DNA of 12,049 nt from Hyphomicrobiales bacterium (GTDB lineage: Bacteria > Pseudomonadota > Alphaproteobacteria > Rhodobacterales > Rhodobacteraceae). The DNA lies in the NCBI GenBank assembly GCA_003558415.1, contig PWLT01000081.1, positions 1 to 12,049 on the forward strand. The letters are read 5' to 3'. How positions within the stretch are numbered: position 1 is the first letter of the stretch; each line of letters starts with the position of its first letter. Of this stretch, positions 1-7,026 are shown piece after piece. Position numbers and translations under genes: made by a program. Below the pieces are notes generated by a model. It worked only from the letters and a program-made list of their open reading frames with translations. It did not search any database and had not been told where the DNA came from.

Positions 1-678
1 ATCGAAAGCATCGCCCGCGGCTGCGCGGAGGCCGGCGCGGCGCTCATCGGTGGGGAGACCGCCGAGATGCCGGGCATGTACGCAAACGACGATTTCGATC
101 TGGCGGGTTTTGCGGTCGGCGCGCTCGAGCGCGGCGCGCAACTTCCGGCAGGCGTGGTCGAAGGCGACATATTGCTTGGCCTGGCCTCGGACGGGGTGCA
201 CTCCAACGGCTTCAGCCTTGTGCGCCGGATCGTCGAGCGCGCGGGGCTGGGCTGGGATGCGCCCGCGCCCTTTGGCGACGGCCCTCTGGGCGCGGCGCTG
301 CTCACCCCCACGCGGCTCTATGTACGCCCGGCCCTGGCCGCGATCCGCGCGGGCGGTGCGCATGCGCTGGCCCATATCACCGGCGGCGGCCTGAGCGAGA
401 ATATCCCGCGCGTCCTGCCCGAGGGGCTGGGGGCACGGGTCGATCTGGACGCCTGGACGCTGCCACCGGTCTTCGGCTGGCTCGCCCGCGCCGGCGAAAT
501 CGACGAGGCCGAGATGCTCAGAACCTTCAATGCCGGCATCGGCATGGTGCTGGTCGTCGCGCCTGAGCGGGCAGAGGCGCTGCGTGAACAGCTCGGCGCG
601 GCGGGTGAACGTGTCACCGAGATCGGCCATGTCACGTCGGGGCAGGGGGTTGCCTATTCCGGCCGCCTGACGGGATGA
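1..678 (+). CDS. purM: Phosphoribosylformylglycinamidine cyclo-ligase (AIR synthetase), C-terminal part, 5' end outside window
   Basis: This is the C-terminal 225 codons of PurM, which closes the imidazole ring of FGAM with ATP to give AIR in cytosolic de novo purine synthesis. The frame is open from base 1, so the start lies upstream; family members are about 345 residues, so roughly the last two thirds is present. Visible family signatures, in order, are [11 protein letters not shown] (about 51-83), a glycine/serine loop [15 protein letters not shown] (from about 187), [13 protein letters not shown] (from about 373) and [10 protein letters not shown] (from about 517). These are the nucleotide and substrate loops of the AIRS/PurM fold. 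The stop TGA at 676-678 overlaps the purN start in an ATGA arrangement, so the two genes are translationally coupled in one operon. An internal ATG at 67 could be mistaken for the start but falls inside the GGETAEMPG motif. Confidence 0.96.
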   Translation: MESIARGCAEAGAALIGGETAEMPGMYANDDFDLAGFAVGALERGAQLPAGVVEGDILLGLASDGVHSNGFSLVRRIVERAGLGWDAPAPFGDGPLGAALLTPTRLYVRPALAAIRAGGAHALAHITGGGLSENIPRVLPEGLGARVDLDAWTLPPVFGWLARAGEIDEAEMLRTFNAGIGMVLVVAPERAEALREQLGAAGERVTEIGHVTSGQGVAYSGRLTG

Positions 679-1262
679 AACCGGTTGCGATCCTCATCTC
701 GGGCGCGGGCTCGAACATGGAAGCGCTGATCACCTCCATGACCGGGGCACATCCGGCGCGCCCGGTCCTCGTGCTCTCCGACACGCCCGAGGCGCCCGGG
801 CTGGCCCGCGCGCGCGCCCTTGGTGTTCCGGCGCAGGCCATCGACCGGCGCGCCCATGCCGATCGCGCCGCGTTCGAGCGCGCCCTTTGCGCCGAGCTTG
901 GCGATTGCGGGGCGGAGATCATCTGTCTTGCCGGTTTCATGCGTGTACTCAGCCCCGCCTTCACCGAGCGTTTCAAGGGCCGCATCCTCAACATTCACCC
1001 CTCGCTGTTGCCACGCCATCGGGGCCTGCATGCCCATGAACGCGTGCTCGCCGCCGGCGAGAGCGAAACCGGCTGCACCGTTCACGAAGTGACTGCCGAG
1101 CTTGACGACGGCCCGATCCTGGGACAGGCGCGTGTGCCGGTGCTGGCCGGTGATACGCCCGACAGCCTGGCCGCCCGCGTGCGCGCGGCCGAACACCAGC
1201 TCTACCCGGAGGTGCTGCGCCGTTTCGCCGCCGGCGACAGGAGCCCCGTCTTTCTCCCGTGA
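675..1262 (+). CDS. purN: Phosphoribosylglycinamide formyltransferase (GART)
   Basis: PurN transfers the formyl group of 10-formyltetrahydrofolate to GAR, giving FGAR in de novo purine synthesis. The 195-residue product is of normal family length. The N-terminal loop [10 protein letters not shown] (9-18) is the phosphate-binding region of the Rossmann-like fold. The catalytic triad known from the E. coli enzyme is present at the same numbers: N106 and H108 in [12 protein letters not shown], and D144 in ELDDGPIL. The start ATG at 675 overlaps the purM stop by four bases; no other start fits the conserved N-terminus. No strong intrinsic terminator follows the TGA at 1260-1262, and the next identifiable element is the promoter of the putative 6S RNA. 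Confidence 0.96.
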   Translation: MKPVAILISGAGSNMEALITSMTGAHPARPVLVLSDTPEAPGLARARALGVPAQAIDRRAHADRAAFERALCAELGDCGAEIICLAGFMRVLSPAFTERFKGRILNIHPSLLPRHRGLHAHERVLAAGESETGCTVHEVTAELDDGPILGQARVPVLAGDTPDSLAARVRAAEHQLYPEVLRRFAAGDRSPVFLP

Positions 1263-1284
1263 GCGGGATCGAACAGTTCGCCAC

Positions 1285-1302
1285 CCATGATCCATGTCAT
1301 GG
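1285..1302. promoter_or_regulatory. Short perfect inverted repeat overlapping the putative 6S RNA -35 box
   Basis: CCATGA (1285-1290) and TCATGG (1297-1302) are perfect inverted arms separated by six bases. The right arm overlaps the candidate -35 hexamer at 1299-1304. It could be an operator for the downstream promoter or a weak stem at the 3' end of the purMN transcript. A 6-bp repeat also arises by chance fairly often, so this is a site to test, not an assigned operator. Confidence 0.25.
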
Positions 1303-1328
1303 CACCGTCATCAACGCCGATCTATAAT
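1299..1328 (+). promoter_or_regulatory. Sigma-70-type promoter of the putative 6S RNA
   Basis: A perfect consensus -10 hexamer TATAAT lies at 1323-1328, striking in such GC-rich DNA. An 18-bp spacer separates it from ATGGCA (1299-1304), which matches four of six bases of TTGACA. Transcription would start near 1335, where the 6S-like sequence begins, about 180 bases before the xdhC start codon. The position and strength suit an abundant structural RNA; xdhC may be transcribed by read-through from the same promoter. Confidence 0.65.
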
Positions 1329-1334
1329 CCTCGT

Positions 1335-1497
1335 GCAGGGCGAGCCCCGTTTGGGGAAATTTCGAGAACCTGTGACGCATTCAAGCTGCCACTGCCGCGG
1401 GATCATGTCCCGCGGCAATTTCGCAGCCTCGTCGGCAATCGCGCGCAGCAATGCGTTTCCTTCCACCCGCTTCAGGGTTAGGCTGCGCTTGCGGCAG
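1335..1497 (+). ncRNA. ssrS: 6S RNA (RNA polymerase regulator), ends approximate
   Basis: 6S RNA is a roughly 160-190-nt RNA that mimics an open promoter and sequesters the housekeeping RNA polymerase holoenzyme, with templated pRNA release. Between purN and xdhC I see a non-coding stretch of the right size, 7 bases after a perfect TATAAT. Recalled from memory, the 3' arm of E. coli 6S (UUCAAGGGUUA, then CAGCCUGCGGCGGC) closely resembles TTCAGGGTTA (1471-1480) followed by GGCTGCGCTTGCGGC (1481-1495). The 5' arm GGGCGAGCCCC, then GGGGAAATTTC (to 1363) resembles E. coli GGGCCAGUCCCC and AUAUUUC. The fold is a long irregular hairpin: AGCC 1343-1346 with GGCT 1481-1484, AACC 1367-1370 with GGTT 1476-1479, ACGCAT 1375-1380 with ATGCGT 1451-1456, GCTGC 1385-1389 with GCAGC 1445-1449, and a central 10-bp hairpin (arms 1393-1402 and 1408-1417) with loop TCATG. 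The termini are estimated from the promoter and the pairing. A covariance-model search was not possible here. Confidence 0.8.
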
Positions 1498-1516
1498 ACC
1501 AAGGCAAGGCAGTTTC

Positions 1517-2533
1517 ATGACCCCGCATGACGCCATACCCGAACAGGCGCTGGCCTGGCACCGCGCCGGGCGTGGCGCGGCGCTCGCCACCGTGGTGGAA
1601 ACCTGGGGCAGCGCGCCCCGCCCGGTGGGCAGCCAGCTCGCGGTGTCCGGCGAGGGGGAGATCGCCGGGTCGGTCTCGGGCGGTTGCGTCGAGGGCGCGG
1701 TGGTTGTCGAAGCGCTTGATGCCATCGAGGACCGGCGCCCGCGCGTGCTCGAATTCGGGGTGAGTGACGAGGAGGCATTCGCGGTCGGGCTGGCCTGCGG
1801 CGGACGCATCCGCGTGCTGGTTGAACCCCTGGGCGCAGGCGAGGCGGCGCTGTCCGAAGATCTGCTCGCGCAGCTGGTGGAGGGGCGCGCCGCGCGGCGT
1901 GGTGTCGCGCTGGCGGTTCATCTGGAAACATGGGAGCGCCGCCTTCTGCACGCGGAGTCCCCGGCCGCGGCTGTCCCGCCCGCGCTGGCGCCCGAGGCCC
2001 TGCGCGCGCGTTTCGCGGCCGACCGCTCGGGCATGGCGGAGGAGAGCGGCTGGTTCATCGCTCTTCACAACCCGCCACTGCGCCTGGTGGTGGTGGGGGC
2101 CGCGCATATCGCTCAGCCGCTGGTGGCGATGGCGCGGCTGGCGGGTTATGCCCCCTTCATCGTCGATCCGCGCGAGGCATTCGCTACCGATCAGCGCTTT
2201 CCCGGCGAGGATCTCAGCCACGCCTGGCCCGACGAGGCATTGGCCGAGCACGGTCTGGATGCGCGCAGCGCCGTGGTCACGCTCAGCCACGACCCCAAGA
2301 TCGACGACCCCGCGATCCGCGCAGCACTCGCCTCAAAGGTCTTCTATCTCGGCTGTCTGGGCTCGACGCGCACGCATGCCAAACGCCTGGAACGGCTGCG
2401 CGGCGAGGGTCTGGACGAGGCGGCGCTGGGGCGCATTCACGCGCCGGTGGGGCTCGATATCGGGGCGCGCTCACCCGCCGAGATCGCGGTGGCCATCCTC
2501 GCCGAGATCACCCAGGCCCTGCGGAGGCGGTGA
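1517..2533 (+). CDS. xdhC: XdhC/CoxI-family molybdenum-cofactor maturation factor
   Basis: XdhC-type proteins bind molybdenum cofactor, support its sulfuration and deliver it to xanthine dehydrogenase or related hydroxylases; CoxI relatives serve CO dehydrogenase. The 338-residue product has the N-terminal XdhC_CoxI domain (about 8-105), with SVSGGCVE (52-59, Cys57) and GLACGGRI (91-98, Cys94), the conserved cysteines of the family. The C-terminal Rossmann-like domain starts at LVVVGAAHIAQ (190-200) and includes TLSHDPKIDDPAI and FYLGCLGSTRTHAKRL. I choose ATG 1517, preceded by AAGG at 1506-1509 with 7-base spacing. An upstream in-frame ATG at 1451 would place 22 unrelated residues inside the 6S RNA sequence. 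The next gene overlaps the stop codon by one base, indicating co-translation. No xdhAB or cox structural gene is in the window, so the client enzyme is unknown. Confidence 0.92.
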   Translation: MTPHDAIPEQALAWHRAGRGAALATVVETWGSAPRPVGSQLAVSGEGEIAGSVSGGCVEGAVVVEALDAIEDRRPRVLEFGVSDEEAFAVGLACGGRIRVLVEPLGAGEAALSEDLLAQLVEGRAARRGVALAVHLETWERRLLHAESPAAAVPPALAPEALRARFAADRSGMAEESGWFIALHNPPLRLVVVGAAHIAQPLVAMARLAGYAPFIVDPREAFATDQRFPGEDLSHAWPDEALAEHGLDARSAVVTLSHDPKIDDPAIRAALASKVFYLGCLGSTRTHAKRLERLRGEGLDEAALGRIHAPVGLDIGARSPAEIAVAILAEITQALRRR

Positions 2534-3540
2534 TGGAATTCGGCCCCGTTCCGCTGGAGCGCGCCGAGGGGGCGATCCTGGCGCACAGCCTGCATATGGG
2601 AGGTCTGCGGCTTCGCAAGGGCAGGGTGCTGGAGCGCGGCGATCTCGCGCGGCTTGCCGAGGGGGGCGTGCGCGAAGTGGTGGTCGCGCGCCCGGGTCCG
2701 GGCGACATTGACGAGAACGCGGCCGCGGCTCGGCTCGCCCGGGCGCTGGTTCCCGACCCGAAGGCCGCGGGGCTGGTACCCGGCGCGCCCTTCACCGGCC
2801 GGGTCAACCTGCACGCCGCTGCACCGGGGCTGCTGTCGCTGGACGCGGGCGCGATCCGCGCGCTCAACAAGGTCGATCCGGGCATCACGCTGGCGACGTT
2901 GCCCGAATATGCGCGCCTCGCGCAGGGCACGCTGGCGGCCACGGTCAAGATCATCCCCTATGCCGTGGAGGCGCGGCGGCTGGAGGCGGCCTGCGCGGCG
3001 GCGGATTGCGCGCTTGCCCTGCGCCCGATCATGCGGCGCAGCGCCGGGCTGATCCTGACCTCGGTGCCCGGCCAGGCGGATAAGCTCAACGCCAAGGGGC
3101 GCCGCGCGATCGGCCAGCGCCTGCAATCGCTGGGCGTGGCACTGGCAAGCAGCGTCGAGGTCGCGCATGAACGTGACGCCATCGCGGCGGCGCTCACGCA
3201 GTTGGAGGGCGAGGTGATCCTGATCCTCACCGGCTCGGCGACATCCGATATCCGCGACACCGCCCCCGAGGCCCTGCGCAAAGCCGGCGGGCGCGTCGAT
3301 CGATTCGGTTTGCCGGTCGATCCGGGCAATCTGCTCTTCCTGGGAGAACTGAACGGGCGCCCGGTGATCGGACTGCCGGGCAGCGCGCGCTCGAGTGTCG
3401 CGCATGGCGTGGACCGCATCCTTGAGCGCATCATCTGCGGCGTGACAATCGATGATGACGACATCGCGGCGATGGCAATCGGCGGGCTGCTCAAGGAAGT
3501 CCCCGGCCGCCCGCAGCCGCGCGAGCCGCGCGCGCGCTGA
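2533..3540 (+). CDS. Molybdopterin-binding protein (MoeA/MogA-like MoCF domain), stand-alone
   Basis: This 335-residue protein contains a molybdopterin-binding (MoCF_biosynth-type) domain in its C-terminal half. The key stretch is LTGSATSDIRDTAPEAL (from residue 232), followed by GLPVDPGNLLFLGELNGRPVIGLPGSARS, the phosphate and pterin-binding loops of the MoaB/MoeA/MogA fold. The N-terminal region (LEGAILAHSL-like sequence and a small beta domain) resembles proteins found next to xdhC in alphaproteobacteria. In many relatives this module is fused to a C-terminal MobA/MocA-like nucleotidyltransferase; here the protein ends after the binding domain with a charged, Pro/Arg-rich tail, so no transferase domain is present. 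ATG 2533 overlaps the xdhC stop (TGATG), so it probably works with XdhC in Moco loading or modification. It converges on the acylase gene, 23 bases away. Exact activity is not deducible. Confidence 0.85.
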   Translation: MEFGPVPLERAEGAILAHSLHMGGLRLRKGRVLERGDLARLAEGGVREVVVARPGPGDIDENAAAARLARALVPDPKAAGLVPGAPFTGRVNLHAAAPGLLSLDAGAIRALNKVDPGITLATLPEYARLAQGTLAATVKIIPYAVEARRLEAACAAADCALALRPIMRRSAGLILTSVPGQADKLNAKGRRAIGQRLQSLGVALASSVEVAHERDAIAAALTQLEGEVILILTGSATSDIRDTAPEALRKAGGRVDRFGLPVDPGNLLFLGELNGRPVIGLPGSARSSVAHGVDRILERIICGVTIDDDDIAAMAIGGLLKEVPGRPQPREPRAR

Positions 3541-3563
3541 CCGGCACGGCGCAGGCGGCGCGC

Positions 3564-6029
3564 TCAGCGCGGCGCGAGGCGGGTGATGCCCACCGAACCG
3601 GCGCGCGCGAGATCGGCATCGAGCGACATGGGAATGTATTCGCCGCGCCGCCACAGCTCGCCCAGATCGTCATAGTGGCGGCTGAGCGGATGGCCCGACT
3701 GCCCGGTCGCGACGATATAGACCGAACTGTCGGGATCGGCGAAGTCATAGACAGCGCGATACCCCGCGCCGTGAACATTGGCGTAGGGCTCGGCGCCGGT
3801 GCCGGCAGTCATGCCCCGCATCAGCGTGTTGTCGCCGCCCGAGGTGGATTGGCGGATATTCACGAAATGGCGCAGCAGCGGCACATCGCCCAGTACCGTG
3901 TGGTCGTGGTGGGCCTCATGCGCATCGCCCCAGCGCCAGCTTTCCGGGTTGCGCCCGTACCGCTCGGACAACCACAAAAGCGCATCGTCGAGCGCCAGCC
4001 GCGCCATGTCGGTGCAGGTCTCGCGCACCGAGGACTGGACGACGTTGCACCATTCGGCGGCGCCGTCGATGTCGCGAAACACGCGTTCGATGAACAGCGG
4101 CTCGACATGGGTGAACTGACTCGCCAGCGGCCCCAGCTCGTCGCGGATCAGCCGGTCCTGGAGATGGCGCAGCCAGGCGGTGTAGATCAGTGGCTCGGGG
4201 AGGTGTTCGTTCATCTCGCCGTTCCAGTCGGCGAGTAGAAGCAGCGCGCGCTGACGTAGCCCTTCGGTCGTGTCGGCGGGCGCGGCCTCGCCGGTGAACC
4301 ACAGATCGGCGCCGATCAGCGGCAGCAATGCCCGGGCGGTGTGACTGACCGTGTCGAGCTGCGCCTCGATGAAGCTGTCGCGGCTGTGAACTTCACGATC
4401 GCCCATCAGCCGCAGCCAGCGCTGGATGCGCTGCGTATCGCCCCAGTCATGGCTGACATGCAGCGGGAAGGGGCGCGAGAGCGGCTTGTTGTTGGTATTG
4501 CCGATGATTCCGCTGGTGGGGTTCTCGAAACGTGGATTGGCCGAATACGGAAAGCGCCCCTGCCAGCGGTTCTCGGCGATCCAGCCGGGCGCGGGCATCC
4601 GCCCCTGCGTCTGGTGGCGGGCATCGCGGCGCGGCATCGCGCCCACGGTCTGCATGGCGATGCGGTCGCGGTCGGCCAGAAGCAGGTTCTGCGAGGGGGC
4701 GACGAACTGCGCGCCGGCCACGATCCCTTCGGCCACCGAGCCCGCGCGCATCAGGCGCATCGCGGCGGTCATGGTGGTGTCGGATCGGTCCAGCAGCGTC
4801 CAGGACAACGACGCGACATGGCCCGATGGCGTGATCTCGTCGATGTCAAAATGATGGCCGGGGATGACGGGGCCGTTTACGGTCTCGCGCAGGGTAATGG
4901 TGCGCGGCTCCTCCCCCTTCACCCGGATGATCGAGCGCTGCGTCTCAAAGGGCTCCCAGCCCTCGGGCGTGCGATACTCCTGCCGGTTTTCGGGGTTGAG
5001 CTGTTCGATGAAAAGGTCCTGATCGTCCATGTAGGACGAGGTGATCGCCCAGCCCAGCCGGTCGCTGCGCCCGCTGAGCATGGCCGGGATGCCGGGGATG
5101 GTTCCGCCGATCACGCCGCCCGATTCCAGCTCGAGCCGGGCGAGATACCAGATGCCCGGCGCCGTGAGGGGCAGATGCGGGTCATTGGCCAGCAGCGTGC
5201 CGTCGGTGGTTGCGCGCGCTGCCGAGGCCGCCCAGGCATTCGAGGCGCCAGAGAGCCGGCGCGGCATCACCGGCGAAAGCGCGTCGGGCGCCTCCGCATG
5301 GCGCCGCGGGGCTGAGGGCAACTCACCATCGGGGAACAGGCCGGCGAAATCGGGCAGCGCCGCGACACCCGATCCGGGGGCGTCGGGCAGCAGGTCGCGG
5401 ATCTGTTCGTCATCGAGGACCAACGACAGCCGCGCGCGCAGCACCTCGGTCTGCAACTGCGAGGACATCTGCACGCCCATCAGCTTGATCAGCGCGATCG
5501 AGTCGGCGGGCTGCCAGTGGGCGATCTCGCCGGGGAAGATGAAGAACTCCGGCGCGCCGCGCCCGCGCGCCTCGGCGTTCACGGTGCGCACCCATTCATT
5601 GACGCCGCGCGAATAGGCCTCAAGCGCCGCGCGGGTATAGCTGTCCTGCGCGCCGACGGAGCGCACCGCGCGCTCATGGATCCCCAGGCGGCGCATCAGC
5701 TCGTCGGTGCGCAGCGTGCGCGCACCGAACACCTCCGACAGCCGCCCCTGCGCCGTGCGGCGCATCAGCATCATCTGCCACAGCCGGTCCTGCGCATGGG
5801 CAAATCCCAGCGCAAAGAACGCGTCACTGTCGTTCTCGGCGAAGATATGCGGCACATTGGAATTGTCGCGCACGATCTCGACTTCGGATTCCAGGTTCTC
5901 GAAGCTGTAGCTGGCGCCGTAATCGGGAATCGAGCGTGAGGTGAAATAGTACAGCACCAGTGCCGTTGCTGCTGCAAGGACGACGAGGCCCAGAAATATC
6001 CGGGTCAACCAGCGCAGAACGGTGAGCAT
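3564..6029 (-). CDS. Penicillin acylase (penicillin amidase) family Ntn hydrolase, membrane-anchored
   Basis: An 821-residue precursor of the penicillin acylase family, amidases that self-cleave to expose an N-terminal nucleophile. An uncleaved-looking hydrophobic segment at about 9-29 would anchor it facing the periplasm. The alpha-chain region has the usual VEIVRDNSNVPHIFAENDSDAFFALGFAHAQDRLWQ-type block (split about 50-62 and 68-85). The self-processing site is GASNAWA (261-267), giving Ser263 as the predicted nucleophile; NDPHL (282-286) and GIIGNTNNKP in the beta chain also match the family. Length is normal. Substrates of family members include beta-lactams, acyl-homoserine lactones and other amides, and the sequence does not decide among them. 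The gene reads alone, divergent from the dehydrogenase at 6121 and convergent with the molybdopterin-binding gene. The start ATG at 6029 has only a weak AGG/GAG ribosome-binding region but directly precedes the membrane segment. Confidence 0.93.
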   Translation of the reverse strand: MLTVLRWLTRIFLGLVVLAAATALVLYYFTSRSIPDYGASYSFENLESEVEIVRDNSNVPHIFAENDSDAFFALGFAHAQDRLWQMMLMRRTAQGRLSEVFGARTLRTDELMRRLGIHERAVRSVGAQDSYTRAALEAYSRGVNEWVRTVNAEARGRGAPEFFIFPGEIAHWQPADSIALIKLMGVQMSSQLQTEVLRARLSLVLDDEQIRDLLPDAPGSGVAALPDFAGLFPDGELPSAPRRHAEAPDALSPVMPRRLSGASNAWAASAARATTDGTLLANDPHLPLTAPGIWYLARLELESGGVIGGTIPGIPAMLSGRSDRLGWAITSSYMDDQDLFIEQLNPENRQEYRTPEGWEPFETQRSIIRVKGEEPRTITLRETVNGPVIPGHHFDIDEITPSGHVASLSWTLLDRSDTTMTAAMRLMRAGSVAEGIVAGAQFVAPSQNLLLADRDRIAMQTVGAMPRRDARHQTQGRMPAPGWIAENRWQGRFPYSANPRFENPTSGIIGNTNNKPLSRPFPLHVSHDWGDTQRIQRWLRLMGDREVHSRDSFIEAQLDTVSHTARALLPLIGADLWFTGEAAPADTTEGLRQRALLLLADWNGEMNEHLPEPLIYTAWLRHLQDRLIRDELGPLASQFTHVEPLFIERVFRDIDGAAEWCNVVQSSVRETCTDMARLALDDALLWLSERYGRNPESWRWGDAHEAHHDHTVLGDVPLLRHFVNIRQSTSGGDNTLMRGMTAGTGAEPYANVHGAGYRAVYDFADPDSSVYIVATGQSGHPLSRHYDDLGELWRRGEYIPMSLDADLARAGSVGITRLAPR

Positions 6030-6120
6030 CTCTTGCCTGTTGTTGTACCGGGCATCTCCGGCTAGGTAATTGGTCCGAAGGATACATGCAATCGCGGCCG
6101 GTGCGAGAAAAGGGGGGAAT
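6030..6120. promoter_or_regulatory. Divergent promoter region between the acylase and dehydrogenase genes
   Basis: This 91-base gap must carry the promoters for both flanking genes. On the plus strand TTGTAC (6043-6048) and GGTAAT (6065-6070), 16 bases apart, form a weak sigma-70-like pair. On the minus strand I see no convincing pair. A purine-rich ribosome-binding tract AGGGGGGA (6111-6118) directly precedes ATG 6121 and decides that start over the TTG at 6070. Confidence 0.3.
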
Positions 6121-7002
6121 ATGGCGAAGATCGCGTTTCTGGGACTTGGTGTGATGGGCGCGCCGATGGCGGGGCATCTGGCGGCTGCCGGGCATGAGGT
6201 GTGCGTCTACAACCGCACGACCGCCAAGGCCGATGCATGGGTCGCGCGCCATGGCGGAAAGGCTGCGGCCACGCCGCGTGCCGCCGCCGAAGGGGCGGAG
6301 TTCGTCATGGCCTGCGTGGGTAATGATGACGACCTGCGCGCGGTCTGCACCGGCGAGGAGGGGGCCTTTGCCGGCATGGGCGAGGGGACGGTGTTCGTCG
6401 ATCACACCACCGTCTCGGCCGAGGTGACGCGCCAGTTGTCGGGTGCCGCACGGGCGCTCGGGATCGGCTATGTCGATGCGCCGGTCTCCGGCGGGCAGGC
6501 GGGCGCCGAGAATGGCGCGCTGTCGATCATGTGCGGCGGCGACACGGACACCTATGCGCGCGCCGAGCCGGTGATGGGCGTCTATGCCAAGATCTGCCGC
6601 CGCCTGGGTGAAAGCGGCGCGGGTCAGCTGGCCAAGATGATGAACCAGATCGCCATCGCGGGCGTCGTGCAGGGGCTCTCGGAGGCGCTGCGCTTCGGGG
6701 AGAAGGCCGGGCTCGACGGCCGCGCCGTGGTCGAGGTCATCAGCCAGGGCGCCGCGGGGTCGTGGCAGATGGCCAACCGTTACGAGACCATGCTCGAGGG
6801 GCAGTTCGATTTCGGTTTTGCGGTGGACTGGATGCGCAAGGATCTGGGCATCTGCCTTGATGCAGCCGACGAGATCGGCGCGCCGCTGCCGCTCACCGCG
6901 CTGGTGGATCAGTTCTACAAGGACGTTCAGGCCATGGGCGGCGGGCGCTGGGACACGTCGAGCCTGATCGCGCGGTTGCGCGCGCTCGACGGCGGCAGCT
7001 GA
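6121..7002 (+). CDS. NAD(P)-dependent beta-hydroxyacid dehydrogenase (3-hydroxyisobutyrate dehydrogenase family)
   Basis: A 293-residue cytosolic reductase of the beta-hydroxyacid dehydrogenase family (3-hydroxyisobutyrate, tartronate-semialdehyde and succinic/glyoxylate semialdehyde reductases). The N-terminal Rossmann domain has GLGVMG (8-13) and, at the end of the second strand, YNRTTAK with Arg32, which in this family favours NADP(H). The substrate motif DAPVSGGQAGA (119-129) and catalytic helix GQLAKMMNQ (168-176, Lys172 and Asn175) are intact, followed by GAAGSW and KDLGICLDAADE in the helical C-terminal domain. The ATG at 6121 follows the AGGGGGGA tract; an upstream in-frame TTG at 6070 would add 17 residues ahead of the dinucleotide fold and is rejected. 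The exact semialdehyde or hydroxyacid cannot be named: no valine-catabolism or glycerate genes adjoin it. It converges on the lipoprotein gene, 24 bases away. Confidence 0.9.
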   Translation: MAKIAFLGLGVMGAPMAGHLAAAGHEVCVYNRTTAKADAWVARHGGKAAATPRAAAEGAEFVMACVGNDDDLRAVCTGEEGAFAGMGEGTVFVDHTTVSAEVTRQLSGAARALGIGYVDAPVSGGQAGAENGALSIMCGGDTDTYARAEPVMGVYAKICRRLGESGAGQLAKMMNQIAIAGVVQGLSEALRFGEKAGLDGRAVVEVISQGAAGSWQMANRYETMLEGQFDFGFAVDWMRKDLGICLDAADEIGAPLPLTALVDQFYKDVQAMGGGRWDTSSLIARLRALDGGS

Positions 7003-7026
7003 CGCGGGCAGGCATTCACGCGCGGC

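Noticed and set aside
1393..1417. Rho-independent terminator for purMN or the 6S transcript
   Set aside because: The 10-bp GC-rich stem is followed only by AATTTC, not a U-tract, and it sits at the centre of the 6S-like fold, so it reads better as the apical hairpin.
1311..1502. 63-residue minus-strand ORF (and a 78-residue plus-strand ORF) in the purN-xdhC gap
   Set aside because: Neither resembles a known family, and the interval is better explained by a promoter and a structured 6S-like RNA.
1930..2532. Upstream extension of the molybdopterin-binding protein to a 536-residue ORF
   Set aside because: The extension is an out-of-frame reading of xdhC, rich in Arg/Gly/Ala. The TGATG overlap at 2531-2535 is the normal coupled start.
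3541..3563. Bidirectional terminator between the convergent genes
   Set aside because: Only short GCGC-type self-complementarity with no U-tract; too weak to call.
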